Below are positions 44,127 to 52,530 of a DNA stretch of 64,000 bases, piece after piece. The notes below the pieces were generated by a model. It had not been told where the DNA came from. It worked only from the letters and a program-made list of their open reading frames with translations, and did not search any database. Source of the stretch: Anabaena sp051781005 (lineage in GTDB: Bacteria; Cyanobacteriota; Cyanobacteriia; Cyanobacteriales; Nostocaceae); the NCBI RefSeq assembly GCF_051781005.1, contig NZ_JBPWOA010000002.1, positions 62,001 through 126,000 of the forward strand, in the 5' to 3' direction. The position numbers and the translations under genes are program-made. The first letter of the stretch is position 1, and each line of letters starts with the position of its first letter.

Positions 44127-45866
44127 TTAAGCTGGATAAATTCTTAACCGCCGATTTGGTTCTTCCCCAAAACTGTCTGACTTGAGCCGATAATGTTCTA
44201 CCAACTCATGTTGCATCTTCCTAACTTGAGAAGAACGGGGTAATAACTCGACTGGCTGACCTTTGGGGATCACAATTTGCTCCACAGCAAGTCTTGCTTC
44301 TTCCAAAGCGTCCATCTCATCATCACCACCCCTATGCAGTAACAATTGTAATTCTCGGTCATCGCCCATTTCTGGATCATCAATGTTCAGCAATCGACGT
44401 AAACCGCGAGTAATTTGAGGAATGGTGCTGGACTTGATGACATGAATTGGGACATGACGAGCCTTAGCCATTTGCCTTAATTTAGCGTGATTTTTGACGT
44501 GCGATCGCAATGCCAAAATAGCATCAGCATTATCTATATCTTTTGTCAAAATCACAGGTAAACTTAGCACACTAATCACCTGTTCCAATTGGTGACGACT
44601 TACTCCATAGGGGTAAATGTGTAATGGCAAATCTTCCCCATTTGGCCCCGCTTGCTTAGTAGAAGTACTAAAATCAATACTTTCAGAATAATTGAAAGAT
44701 TCATCTAACAAGCGGTCAAATTCACTGCGCCCAGTTACCCGTTCACGTTCCAGAGACAAAGGTGGTAGAGCGACCATTTGACCAGAAGAACGCCAGCCAT
44801 TAGCCTGCTTCACCGCTGGGAAAGATTCTTCATCACTAGGTAAACTACCCCCACGACCATTAACCACAGATAACTGTCTGCTAATCGCCACTTTACCCTT
44901 TTCGTCCACAGTTCGCGTTTGCGGGTTAGGTTGACGACCCCTTAACAGAGTATCTACAGTATCAGCAACACTTTCGTGTACTACCCAGCGCTGTCTCTCC
45001 AACATTTCCACAGCAATCTCAAAAGTAGGAGGAGCTTTACGTTCCAAAACTGTCTTTTGAGAACCTCGCCTTCTTGCTTCGTCATCTCCTAGCGTCACCG
45101 CTTGAATACCCCCAACCAAATCACAGAGAGTGGGGTTTTTGATCAGGTTTTCGATTTGGTTTCCGTGAGCAGTTCCTACCAATTGCACCCCCCTTTCGGC
45201 AATGGTACGAGCTGCTAAAGCTTCCAATTCCGTGCCAATTTCATCAATGACAATGACTTCTGGCATATGGTTTTCCACCGCCTCAATCATCACCTGATGT
45301 TGTAATTCTGGTTTAGCTACTTGCATTCGTCTAGCACGACCGATGGCCGGGTGGGCAATATCACCATCTCCAGCGATTTCATTGGAGGTGTCAATAATCA
45401 CCACCCGTTTATTTAAATCATCCGCCAACACACGGGCAATTTCCCGTAAAGCGGTAGTTTTTCCCACACCTGGACGACCCAGCATGAGAATTGATTTACC
45501 AGTTTCTACCAAATCGCGGATCATGCCAATTGTGCCGAATACTGCCCGACCGACACGACAAGTCAAGCCAATAATCTTACCAGTGCGGTTACGGATAGCA
45601 CTGATTCGATGTAAAGTTTGCTCAATTCCTGCCCGATTATCTCCGCCAAAGGTTCCTACTCTTTGAATGCAATCATCTATCTGTGCTTGAGTAACGGTTG
45701 TTTCGCTCAGATACTCAGCTTCATGGGGAAACCGAGCTTCTGGACGACGACCTAGATCCAAGACCACTTCAACTAAACTATCTCGTTTGGGATGATTCTC
45801 TAGTACTTGTCGCAAGTCCTGGGGCAAAATGTCTAATAACTTTTGGAGATCTTCTGTAATCGTCAT
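44127..45866 (-). CDS. Ycf45-like AAA ATPase with R3H domain
   Basis: This 579-residue protein starts with a small helical domain, followed by the ATPase core with Walker A GRPGVGKT (130-137), Walker B VIVIDEIG (about 205-212) and TAHG sensor. The C-terminus has an R3H nucleic-acid-binding motif (RKMQHELVEHY). It belongs to the family of algal plastid Ycf45 and resembles SpoIIIAA-type and secretion-type ATPases; the function is unknown, possibly single-stranded nucleic acid handling. A variable region at about 325-375 (VAISRQLSVVNGRGG...) separates the two parts, and its DNA resembles interspersed CAGTTATCAG-type repeats. Confidence 0.9.
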   Translation of the reverse strand: MTITEDLQKLLDILPQDLRQVLENHPKRDSLVEVVLDLGRRPEARFPHEAEYLSETTVTQAQIDDCIQRVGTFGGDNRAGIEQTLHRISAIRNRTGKIIGLTCRVGRAVFGTIGMIRDLVETGKSILMLGRPGVGKTTALREIARVLADDLNKRVVIIDTSNEIAGDGDIAHPAIGRARRMQVAKPELQHQVMIEAVENHMPEVIVIDEIGTELEALAARTIAERGVQLVGTAHGNQIENLIKNPTLCDLVGGIQAVTLGDDEARRRGSQKTVLERKAPPTFEIAVEMLERQRWVVHESVADTVDTLLRGRQPNPQTRTVDEKGKVAISRQLSVVNGRGGSLPSDEESFPAVKQANGWRSSGQMVALPPLSLERERVTGRSEFDRLLDESFNYSESIDFSTSTKQAGPNGEDLPLHIYPYGVSRHQLEQVISVLSLPVILTKDIDNADAILALRSHVKNHAKLRQMAKARHVPIHVIKSSTIPQITRGLRRLLNIDDPEMGDDRELQLLLHRGGDDEMDALEEARLAVEQIVIPKGQPVELLPRSSQVRKMQHELVEHYRLKSDSFGEEPNRRLRIYPA

Positions 45867-45956
45867 GCTTTCTATGGTGACTGACGTTTTGAGAGATAAT
45901 TAGGACACTTTTTTGCGGGAGTTCCCACAGTTGGGGAAAGTGACCGGAATGAGCGA

Positions 45957-47141
45957 TTAGGGCGATCGCTCCGCTAGTTGCAGCGATCGCTGTGACTTGA
46001 GTTGGGAAACGAGAGTATGGGCAAGCTCTACAGCCTGCCAGAGTAATTCCGGTTCTTCTTCCAGGCGGATAGAGGTCTTAATACTAGTGTTACTCACCTC
46101 CTTATTTTCTAACTTTTCAAGAATGGGTGACAGCAATACGCGAGCGTAGCTACCGTAGGCAACCCCGGCTATGGAGGCAGAGGGGCGGGGTGCAGGGTGC
46201 AGTGGAGATGAATTTTCCCCCTTGCTCCCTGCTCCCTGCTCCCTTGCCTCTTGCAGCAGTCCCAGTTCCTTCAACTTAGGAACGGTGTAACTATTTGTGC
46301 CTCCTGCTAACTGCACATATCCCGGTAGGTTTGCTGCCAAAACTTTTTGCCCTAATTTTACTGCGGCAATGGTGGTTCCATCTCCAATATCACCACTCAT
46401 AGAGCGCCCGTCTGTTTGCCAAATTACAACTTGGGGACGGGGGGACATAAGATTATAAATTGCTTGGAGGTAGTCAATTAATCCCTCACCATCGTTACAA
46501 CTGATGGCTATTACCTTTAAATTAACTGCCCAAGGTGTGGCAATTGCTGCCCACAAACGCTGGAATTCTGCCAAACGCCCTATTTGTGTATGAATTTCTA
46601 TGGCATCTATTCCCGTTGACATGATCAATGGTGCGATCGCTCCCGGCGTTGACACATATGATGCTGTATCAATCATCTCATAAGGACAGGCTGGAATGCA
46701 ACGACCACAGCCATAACATTTTTCAGCCACAATTCCTGAATAGCTATCTTTGAGATTATTAAACACAATCGCTTGTGCAGGACAAATTTTTTCACAGGGT
46801 CTAGGGCAATCTGTTGGACAATTTCTAGAATTAAACTCTGCTTTTCTAAAATGGGGGTCTTCTCCATCATTGAGACTGACCATTAACAAAGGTAAATTAC
46901 CTTGAAAACCAAAGCCTCGCTTCTGGGCATCCCTAACCAGATCCTTCGCTGCTTGTAAACCTGCTTGGGCAGCCGCAATCACCGCCGGATCAGCTGCCAC
47001 ATCTATGCAGTCAGCGCCCGCCAAAGTGTAGGCTAATGTTAAACTTCTGACCGCAGGTAAATGTTGGAAACTGGCTCCACAAATCAACTTGAACCAGTGA
47101 CCCTGTTGCAGGGATTGTAAAGGGGCTAACATATCACTCAC
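45957..47141 (-). CDS. ldpA: LdpA, iron-sulfur redox sensor of the circadian input pathway
   Basis: LdpA adjusts the cyanobacterial circadian clock to light by sensing redox state. The 394-residue protein shows two [4Fe-4S] motif sets at residues 108-120 (CPTDCPRPCEKIC) and 142-152 (CYGCGRCIPAC), flanked by a TIM-barrel-like region (SLTLAYTLAGADCIDVAADP; STGIDAIEIHTQIGR). A foreign segment at about 301-323 (EQGAGSKGENSSPLHPAPRP) is encoded by the common GCTCCCTGCTCCC repeat plus other repeats and interrupts the protein just before the conserved AGVAYGSYAR. An unrelated KaiC-like locus is at 59609 in the same window. Confidence 0.93.
   Translation of the reverse strand: MSDMLAPLQSLQQGHWFKLICGASFQHLPAVRSLTLAYTLAGADCIDVAADPAVIAAAQAGLQAAKDLVRDAQKRGFGFQGNLPLLMVSLNDGEDPHFRKAEFNSRNCPTDCPRPCEKICPAQAIVFNNLKDSYSGIVAEKCYGCGRCIPACPYEMIDTASYVSTPGAIAPLIMSTGIDAIEIHTQIGRLAEFQRLWAAIATPWAVNLKVIAISCNDGEGLIDYLQAIYNLMSPRPQVVIWQTDGRSMSGDIGDGTTIAAVKLGQKVLAANLPGYVQLAGGTNSYTVPKLKELGLLQEAREQGAGSKGENSSPLHPAPRPSASIAGVAYGSYARVLLSPILEKLENKEVSNTSIKTSIRLEEEPELLWQAVELAHTLVSQLKSQRSLQLAERSP
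46173..46241 (-). repeat. dispersed repeats inserted in frame in ldpA
   Basis: The segment is built from tandem CTCCCTG units (around 46225-46245) and a GGGGCGGGGTGCAGGGTGCAG stretch (46182-46202). The encoded residues are low-complexity and do not resemble the rest of LdpA. The reading frame is kept. Confidence 0.65.
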
Positions 47142-47484
47142 ACTTCTATTATGCTTTTATCTGCATGGAAATTACGACCGTAATCAAGAAAAAATCATAA
47201 TTTTCTCAAGACACAAAAAAACAGTTTGCCCTTTTGTGAAGACAAACTGTATAAAAAATCAAAATTTATCAAACAGAATACAGGAGTAGTAGGGGCGAAG
47301 CATTCGGGCGATCAATTATCAGTTTTTGGCCAAGGCTATTTTCCGAATGCTGATGCCTCCGGCACGCTACGCGAACGCCCGTACAGGAGTCAGGAGGAAC
47401 TCCATAAAACTGGCGAATGCCTCCTGTTTTTTTACTCAGCACTCAATACTCAGTACTCGGTACTCGGTACTCGGTACTCGGTAC
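47142..47484. other. repeat-rich gap between groEL and ldpA
   Basis: No gene is present. It holds a terminator hairpin (47212-47250), a HIP-type palindromic repeat with GCACGCTACGCGAACGCCCG (about 47360-47384), a CGGGCG/GCATTCG repeat pair (47298-47350), and a heptamer tract (CGGTACT units, 47455-47486) that reaches the groEL stop codon. Two open frames across it only translate repeats. Confidence 0.65.
47212..47250 (-). terminator. terminator downstream of groEL
   Basis: ACAGTTTG (47221-47228) and CAAACTGT (47243-47250) form an 8-bp stem with a 14-base loop. On the minus strand a run of T follows (AAAAAAA at 47214-47220 on the plus strand), so it fits a rho-independent terminator 235 bases past the groEL stop. 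Confidence 0.65.
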
Positions 47485-49170
47485 TTAGAACATACCCATA
47501 CCGCCCATGCCGCCCATACCGCCCATGCCGCCCATACCGCCCATACCGCCCATACCGCCCATACCACCCATATCAGGGGCAGCAGCAGCTTGTTTTTCAG
47601 GTTTCTCAACAATGATGGCTTCGGTTGTTAAAACCATTCCCGCAATAGAAGCGGCGTTTTGCAAAGCGGAACGGACAACTTTGGCAGGATCAATAATACC
47701 TGCGGCGATTAAATCTTCAAATATTCCAGTAGCAGCGTTATAGCCGATGTTAATGTCTGTTTCCTTGACTTTAGAAACAATCACAGTACCTTCAACACCA
47801 GCGTTATCTGCAATTTGCCGTAGGGGAGCTTCTAAGGCTCTTTGGACAATTTCTGCGCCAATTCTTTCTTCAGGATCAAGGGTGTTCTTGATTGCATCTA
47901 TTTGCAAAGACAGGTGAATTAAGGTTGTACCACCACCGGGAACAATGCCTTCTTCGACTGCGGCTTTGGTGGCGTTGAGTGCGTCTTCAATCCGCAGTTT
48001 GCGGTCTTTGAGTTCGGTTTCTGTAGCTGCACCCACTTTAATGACTGCCACACCACCAGCTAGTTTGGCAATGCGTTCTTGTAGTTTTTCGCTATCGTAG
48101 TCGGAATCAGTTTCTTCCAACTGTTTACGAATTTGAGCAATCCGCTTTTGTACCTCTGGCTTGATGTCACTAGCAGATACAATTGTGGTGTTTTCTTTGT
48201 CAATGGTGATTTGGCGGGCAGTTCCCAGCATTTCTAAAGTTGCGGTATCCAAACTTAAACCGATTTCTTCAGAAATCATCTGTCCATCGGTGAGGATCGC
48301 GATATCTTGTAATAAAGCTTTGCGGCGTTCACCAAAGCCAGGAGCTTTGATAGCAGCAACTGCCAATACACCCCGCGCTTTGTTGACAACTAAAGTCGCC
48401 AAAGCGTCGCCATCTACATCTTCGGCAATTATCAGTAAAGGTTGACCTAACCGGGCAACTTTTTCTAAGACAGGTACTAAATCCTGAATGCTGCTGATTT
48501 TTTTGTCGGTAATCAGGATACGGGCGTTTTCAAATTCCACCGTCATCCGTTCGTTGTTGGTGATGAAGTATGGAGAAATGTAACCCCGGTCAATTTGCAT
48601 CCCTTCCACTACTTCTAATTCGGTAGTGAGGGATTTGGATTCTTCTACGGTGATTACGCCATCTTTGGTGACTTTTTCCATAGCTTCAGCAATCATATTG
48701 CCGACTTCTTCGTCATTACCAGCCGAAACGGTAGCTACTTGAGCGATCGCACTTCCTTCTACTGGTTTGGCAATTTTAGCAATTTCTTGCACGAGTGCCT
48801 CAACGGTTTTATCAATTCCCCGCTTCAAGCTAATAGGGTTAGTACCTGCGGCAACGTTCTTGAGTCCTTCTCGAACTAAAGCTTGTGCTAGAACCGTAGC
48901 AGTAGTAGTTCCATCCCCAGCCACATCCTTGGTTTTGGATGCCACTTCTTGGATTAGTCTAGCTCCAGTGTTTTCCAAAGGATCTTCTAATTCAATTTCC
49001 TTGGCAACAGTGATACCATCGTTGACAATTTGAGGTATACCAAATTTTTTTTCTAAAAGGACGTTGCGACCTTTTGGCCCCAAGGTGATTTTCACCGCAT
49101 CAGCCAGAGCGTTAATACCCTTTTCTAATGCCCGCCGTGATTCTTCATCAAATGCAATAATTTTCGCCAT
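47485..49170 (-). CDS. groL: 60-kDa chaperonin GroEL, without groES
   Basis: The start at 49170 (MAKIIAFDEESRRALEKG) gives 561 residues; the frame extends upstream to 49209 but that would overlap the operator. All chaperonin features are visible: KITLGPKGRNVLLEKKFG, VAGDGTTTATVLAQ (ATP site), NDEEVGNMIAEAM, and the flexible GGM-repeat tail ending in MF, encoded by a near-perfect DNA repeat (about 47493-47570). No groES lies upstream, so this is the second, monocistronic chaperonin typical of cyanobacteria. The perfect CIRCE element upstream predicts control by HrcA and heat induction. Confidence 0.97.
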   Translation of the reverse strand: MAKIIAFDEESRRALEKGINALADAVKITLGPKGRNVLLEKKFGIPQIVNDGITVAKEIELEDPLENTGARLIQEVASKTKDVAGDGTTTATVLAQALVREGLKNVAAGTNPISLKRGIDKTVEALVQEIAKIAKPVEGSAIAQVATVSAGNDEEVGNMIAEAMEKVTKDGVITVEESKSLTTELEVVEGMQIDRGYISPYFITNNERMTVEFENARILITDKKISSIQDLVPVLEKVARLGQPLLIIAEDVDGDALATLVVNKARGVLAVAAIKAPGFGERRKALLQDIAILTDGQMISEEIGLSLDTATLEMLGTARQITIDKENTTIVSASDIKPEVQKRIAQIRKQLEETDSDYDSEKLQERIAKLAGGVAVIKVGAATETELKDRKLRIEDALNATKAAVEEGIVPGGGTTLIHLSLQIDAIKNTLDPEERIGAEIVQRALEAPLRQIADNAGVEGTVIVSKVKETDINIGYNAATGIFEDLIAAGIIDPAKVVRSALQNAASIAGMVLTTEAIIVEKPEKQAAAAPDMGGMGGMGGMGGMGGMGGMGGMGGMGMF

Positions 49171-49202
49171 GTTTAATTTCTCTAGCGCTTCCATTAGACA
49201 AT

Positions 49203-49229
49203 TTAGCACTCACAGGCAAAGAGTGCTAA
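49203..49229 (-). promoter_or_regulatory. CIRCE operator (HrcA binding site)
   Basis: TTAGCACTC (49203-49211), nine bases, GAGTGCTAA (49221-49229): a perfect match to the CIRCE consensus. It lies 33 bases upstream of the groEL start codon, inside the likely 5' leader. Confidence 0.97.
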
Positions 49230-49328
49230 GTCCCTTAGCCACTCAAATTAAGAAATTCTAATAAAAAATTGATTAATATTACAATTGATGCTGATTTTCA
49301 ATACTAGCAGTAATGGTTAAAGTGGGAG

Positions 49329-50411
49329 ATGAACCTAGACAACTCCCTTAAGTCTCTTGGCATTGCTAACCCTAGCGGCACCGGCTGGTTAGCGGTAGTA
49401 TTTACTTTTATTTTGGCTTGGTTTGTGACTTGGCGTTTAATTCCGGCAATACGTCAATTTGCCTTGCGGGTCGGTTGGGCAGACCAACCCAATGCCCGAC
49501 GACTTAACCAAGAACCTTTACCTAATGCCGGAGGTTTGGCTATCTATGCCGGTGTTATTGCCGCTTTGGTGTTGGCTAGTCTCTTACGACCTATTGAACT
49601 CCAAGGGGTGTTAGCTCAGGTACTAACAATCCTTTTGGGAGGATCTATCTTAGTCCTGGTTGGCTTTATTGATGATCAATTTGGCTTACCTCCTTCTGTG
49701 CGTTTGTGGGCGCAGATGATCACGGCACTCTTGCTGGTAGCAAATGGCATTAGTATTAAAGTTACTTTTGGTACACCCATAGACTCGCTATTGTCGATGG
49801 CGTTGACAGTGTTGTGGGTAGTAGGTATTACCAATGCCATCAACCTGATGGACGGTATGGATGGTTTGGCGGGAGGAATCAGTTTTATTACCGCCATGAG
49901 TTTGTTAGGGGTTTCGGCTCAGTTTAATAATCGAGCCGCAGCAACCTTAGTTTTAGCCGCTTTAGCAGGTGCTGCACTGGGATTTTTGAGGCACAATTTC
50001 TATCCCTCACGGATCATTATGGGTGATGCCGGGGCATATTTTTTCGGCTACGTATTAGCAGCAACTAGTATTTTAGGAAAACTCCAACAAAACACCGTTT
50101 ATGCTCTTGTACCCACGGTTTTATTTCTGATGTTGCCAGTATTAGATACCACTCAGGTTTTTGTACGGCGACTTCTAGCAGGAAAAAACCCCCTGAGTAC
50201 TCCCGGTAAAGACCATTTACATCACCGTTTGTTGGCTTGGGGGTTATCCCAACGCCACGCAGCTTTGACTCTGTGGTCAATTACTTTGTTTTTTAATTTG
50301 CTGGCTATGAGAATACAAGGTATGACTTTACCAGTTATGGCTACATCTGCCGCTAGTATTATTTTGCTTTTGGGTTTTACTATCTGGCAAAGAATACGTA
50401 GTAATTCGTAA
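49329..50411 (+). CDS. WecA/MraY-like undecaprenyl-phosphate glycosyl-1-phosphate transferase
   Basis: This 360-residue membrane protein of about ten helices attaches a sugar phosphate (likely GlcNAc-1-P) from a UDP-sugar to undecaprenyl phosphate, starting a surface polysaccharide. It shows the family motifs LVGFIDDQFGLPPSVRLWAQ (Asp-Asp), NLMDGMDGLAGGISF (Asn/Asp), GDAGAYFFGYVLAATSI and the C-terminal STPGKDHLHHRLLAWG with the conserved His cluster of WecA-type enzymes. It is divergent from groEL and converges with fabG. I see no adjacent sugar transferases, so it may serve a general lipid carrier step. Confidence 0.92.
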   Translation: MNLDNSLKSLGIANPSGTGWLAVVFTFILAWFVTWRLIPAIRQFALRVGWADQPNARRLNQEPLPNAGGLAIYAGVIAALVLASLLRPIELQGVLAQVLTILLGGSILVLVGFIDDQFGLPPSVRLWAQMITALLLVANGISIKVTFGTPIDSLLSMALTVLWVVGITNAINLMDGMDGLAGGISFITAMSLLGVSAQFNNRAAATLVLAALAGAALGFLRHNFYPSRIIMGDAGAYFFGYVLAATSILGKLQQNTVYALVPTVLFLMLPVLDTTQVFVRRLLAGKNPLSTPGKDHLHHRLLAWGLSQRHAALTLWSITLFFNLLAMRIQGMTLPVMATSAASIILLLGFTIWQRIRSNS

Positions 50412-50552
50412 TTGATAATTCGTAATTCGTAATTGAATTAATAATACTAAGGTTGTGCAAGTACGCACATTCCGCGCATTTATACCACGGTCTTAATTAA
50501 TGTATTTCTTCCTTTACATGGCGGTAAATTACGAATTACGAATTACGAGTTA
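50403..50552. repeat. inverted AATTCGTAATT repeats between convergent genes
   Basis: AATTCGTAATT units (50403-50433) are matched by AATTACGAATTACG units in the inverse orientation (50526-50549), which touch the stop codon of fabG. They can form a long hairpin and may act as a two-way terminator. Confidence 0.7.
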
Positions 50553-51290
50553 CATGACCATTCCCCCGTCTACATTCAAGACTTGACCAGTGATGTAAGC
50601 TGCTGCGGGATCAGCTGCAAGAAAGCGCACCATACCAGCAATTTCTTCAGGTTGACCGTAGCGACCCAGGGGGATGAATTGGAGAATATTTTCGGCTTTG
50701 ACATCGCTGGTCATGTCGGTGGTGATAAAGCCAGGAGCGACGGCGTTAACGGTGATGCCACGGGAAGCTAGTTCTTTAGCAACTGTTTTGGTAAAACCAA
50801 TCACACCTGCTTTGGCGGCGCTGTAGTTGGCTTGTCCTGGGTTGCCCATTTGTCCAGCGACGGAGGCAATATTAATAATTCGCCCAGAACGTTGTTTAAG
50901 CATAATTTTGCTGACAAGTTTTGTACATAAAAATACACCAGTTAAATTTAGGTCTATAACTGCTTGCCAATCTTCTAATTTCATTCGTAATAGTAAGGTG
51001 TCGCGGGTAATGCCTGCATTATTAACCAAAATATCGACACGCTTAAACTTGTCAATGGTGGTGTTAATGAGTGTCTCTACTTGATCTGGTTGAGAAACGT
51101 CTGCTTTGAGTGCGAACGCATCTCCCCCATTAGCGATAATTTCTGCTACTACTTCGTCTGCTGCTGCGCTAGAACTGGCATAGTTGACAACTACTTTAGC
51201 GCCTTGAGATGCTAGTTGGAGTGCGATCGCTCTCCCAATTCCCCGTGATGCTCCCGTGACAATCGCAACTTGATCTTTTAATAGTGTCAT
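50550..51290 (-). CDS. fabG: 3-oxoacyl-[acyl-carrier-protein] reductase
   Basis: FabG reduces 3-oxoacyl-ACP with NADPH in each round of fatty acid elongation. The 246-residue SDR shows VTGASRGIGRAIALQLA (TGxxxGxG), NNAGITRDTLLLRM (NNAG and the FabG-typical DTLL), the Ser of NIASVAGQMGNPGQ, the YSAAKAG Tyr/Lys pair, and the C-terminal YITGQVLNVDGGMVM. All FabG-specific residues are present. It is monocistronic. Confidence 0.96.
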   Translation of the reverse strand: MTLLKDQVAIVTGASRGIGRAIALQLASQGAKVVVNYASSSAAADEVVAEIIANGGDAFALKADVSQPDQVETLINTTIDKFKRVDILVNNAGITRDTLLLRMKLEDWQAVIDLNLTGVFLCTKLVSKIMLKQRSGRIINIASVAGQMGNPGQANYSAAKAGVIGFTKTVAKELASRGITVNAVAPGFITTDMTSDVKAENILQFIPLGRYGQPEEIAGMVRFLAADPAAAYITGQVLNVDGGMVM

Positions 51291-51502
51291 TTAATTTTCC
51301 TCAATATCAAACAGACCATTTATAAGTAAATCTTTAAAGGGTGTAACGGCGCAACATTATCGGAGTCAAGACAGTATAAATCGCAGCCTAAGATTTCCAT
51401 TGTAGGCAAAATGGCACAACTTCGGATTCTGAGAATTTTCTCAACGGAAAATAGTGATTAAACTGAACTAGAGGAATAGCCCCATACTCAAATCCAAAAG
51501 CT

Positions 51503-52378
51503 ATGATTCTAGTCACTGGAGCAACTGGAGGAATTGGTCGTCGCGTCGTGCGACTATTGCGCCAACAACAGCAGCCTGTGCGATCGTTTGTCCGTCTCAC
51601 ATCCCATTACAGCGAGTTAGAACATCGGGGTTCTGATATCTTCATTGGGGATTTGCAACGAGAACAGGACATTGAAAAAGCTTGTCGAGGCATTAAACAT
51701 ATAATCAGCACTCACGGTTCGGGTAATGATGCACTCTCCTTGGATTACCGCGCTAATATTGAACTCATTGACCAAGCTAAAGTCCAAGGTGTTGAACATT
51801 TTGTTTTCATATCCGTTTTAGGTGCTGATAGAGGATATGAAGATGCACCCGTGTTCAAAGCAAAACGAGCCGTAGAGAGATATCTGCAAAGTAGTGGCTT
51901 AGATTACACTATTTTACGCCCGGCTGGACTAGCATCAAACTTGCTACCACTGGCAGAACGCTTTCGAGAAACTGGTTTGTATTTACTTATCGGTGATCCT
52001 AAAAACCGTACATCTATTGTTAGCACCGATGATTTAGCCAGAATAATTGTAGATTCTTTGACCGTTGCAGATGCTCGTAATCAAATTTTACCAATAGGAG
52101 GCGCGGAAATTCTATTGCGAGAGGATATTCCTAAGATTTTTAGTCGCATCTTTAACAAAGAACCGATAGTAATTAACGTTCCTTTGTTTGCTATTGACGG
52201 GTTACGAAGTGCATTGGGTTTATTAAATTTCCAAGCACAAACAGCTTTAGGAACCCTTCGCACTTTACTGGCTAATGAATTTTTCTGCACAGCAGAAGAA
52301 ACCGCAAATGTAGAAAGAATTTTTAACTTTCAATTGGAAACTTTGGAAAATTTTTTGCACCGTTATTTAGCTATTTAA
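51503..52378 (+). CDS. NmrA-like NAD(P)-binding reductase (atypical SDR)
   Basis: This 291-residue protein starts with ILVTGATGGIGRRVVRLLRQ (GxxGxxG dinucleotide site), then FIGDLQREQDIEKACRG, EHFVFISVLGADRG, and DYTILRPAGLASNLLPLAERF. This matches atypical SDRs of the NmrA/Ycf39-like type, which bind NADP(H) and often lack the catalytic Tyr. Cyanobacterial and plastid relatives act as assembly factors or quinone/isoflavone-type reductases. The heptamer repeat array follows about 50 bases downstream and separates it from the HlyD-like gene. Confidence 0.85.
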   Translation: MILVTGATGGIGRRVVRLLRQQQQPVRSFVRLTSHYSELEHRGSDIFIGDLQREQDIEKACRGIKHIISTHGSGNDALSLDYRANIELIDQAKVQGVEHFVFISVLGADRGYEDAPVFKAKRAVERYLQSSGLDYTILRPAGLASNLLPLAERFRETGLYLLIGDPKNRTSIVSTDDLARIIVDSLTVADARNQILPIGGAEILLREDIPKIFSRIFNKEPIVINVPLFAIDGLRSALGLLNFQAQTALGTLRTLLANEFFCTAEETANVERIFNFQLETLENFLHRYLAI

Positions 52379-52384
52379 ATTAGG

Positions 52385-52420
52385 TAATTGGTGATTGGTG
52401 ATTGGTGATTGGTGATTGGA
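52385..52420 (+). repeat. tandem TGATTGG heptamers
   Basis: Four or more units of GGTGATT follow the NmrA-like gene. The unit is related to the GGTAATT tracts at 27930-28140. Confidence 0.8.
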
Positions 52421-52430
52421 AAGACTTCTA

Positions 52431-52523
52431 CCCATTACCCATTACCCATTACCCATTACCCATTACCCATTACCCATTACCCATTACCCATTACCCATTA
52501 CCCATTACCCATTACCCATTACC
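52431..52523 (+). repeat. 13-copy tandem heptamer CCCATTA
   Basis: Thirteen perfect copies of CCCATTA run from 52431 to 52521 plus two further bases, ending eight bases before the start codon of the HlyD-like gene. Read in frame it encodes PLPITHY repeats. A number of units not divisible by three would shift any frame across it, so the array cannot be part of a stable coding sequence. Copy number is likely to vary between strains. Confidence 0.97.
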
Positions 52524-52530
52524 AAAATCT

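Noticed and set aside
47226..47631. Two overlapping open frames with Tyr/Pro/His-rich repeats next to groEL
   Set aside because: They only translate the heptamer tract and the GGM-coding repeat of groEL in reverse; composition is repetitive and they overlap a real gene.
52431..52523. CRISPR-like regular repeats
   Set aside because: The 7-base units are contiguous without spacers; no cas gene is present in the window.
52402..52530. N-terminal extension of the HlyD-like protein (PLPITHY repeats)
   Set aside because: It is the heptamer array read in frame; array length changes would break the frame, and a proper start with a normal N-terminus lies at 52531.
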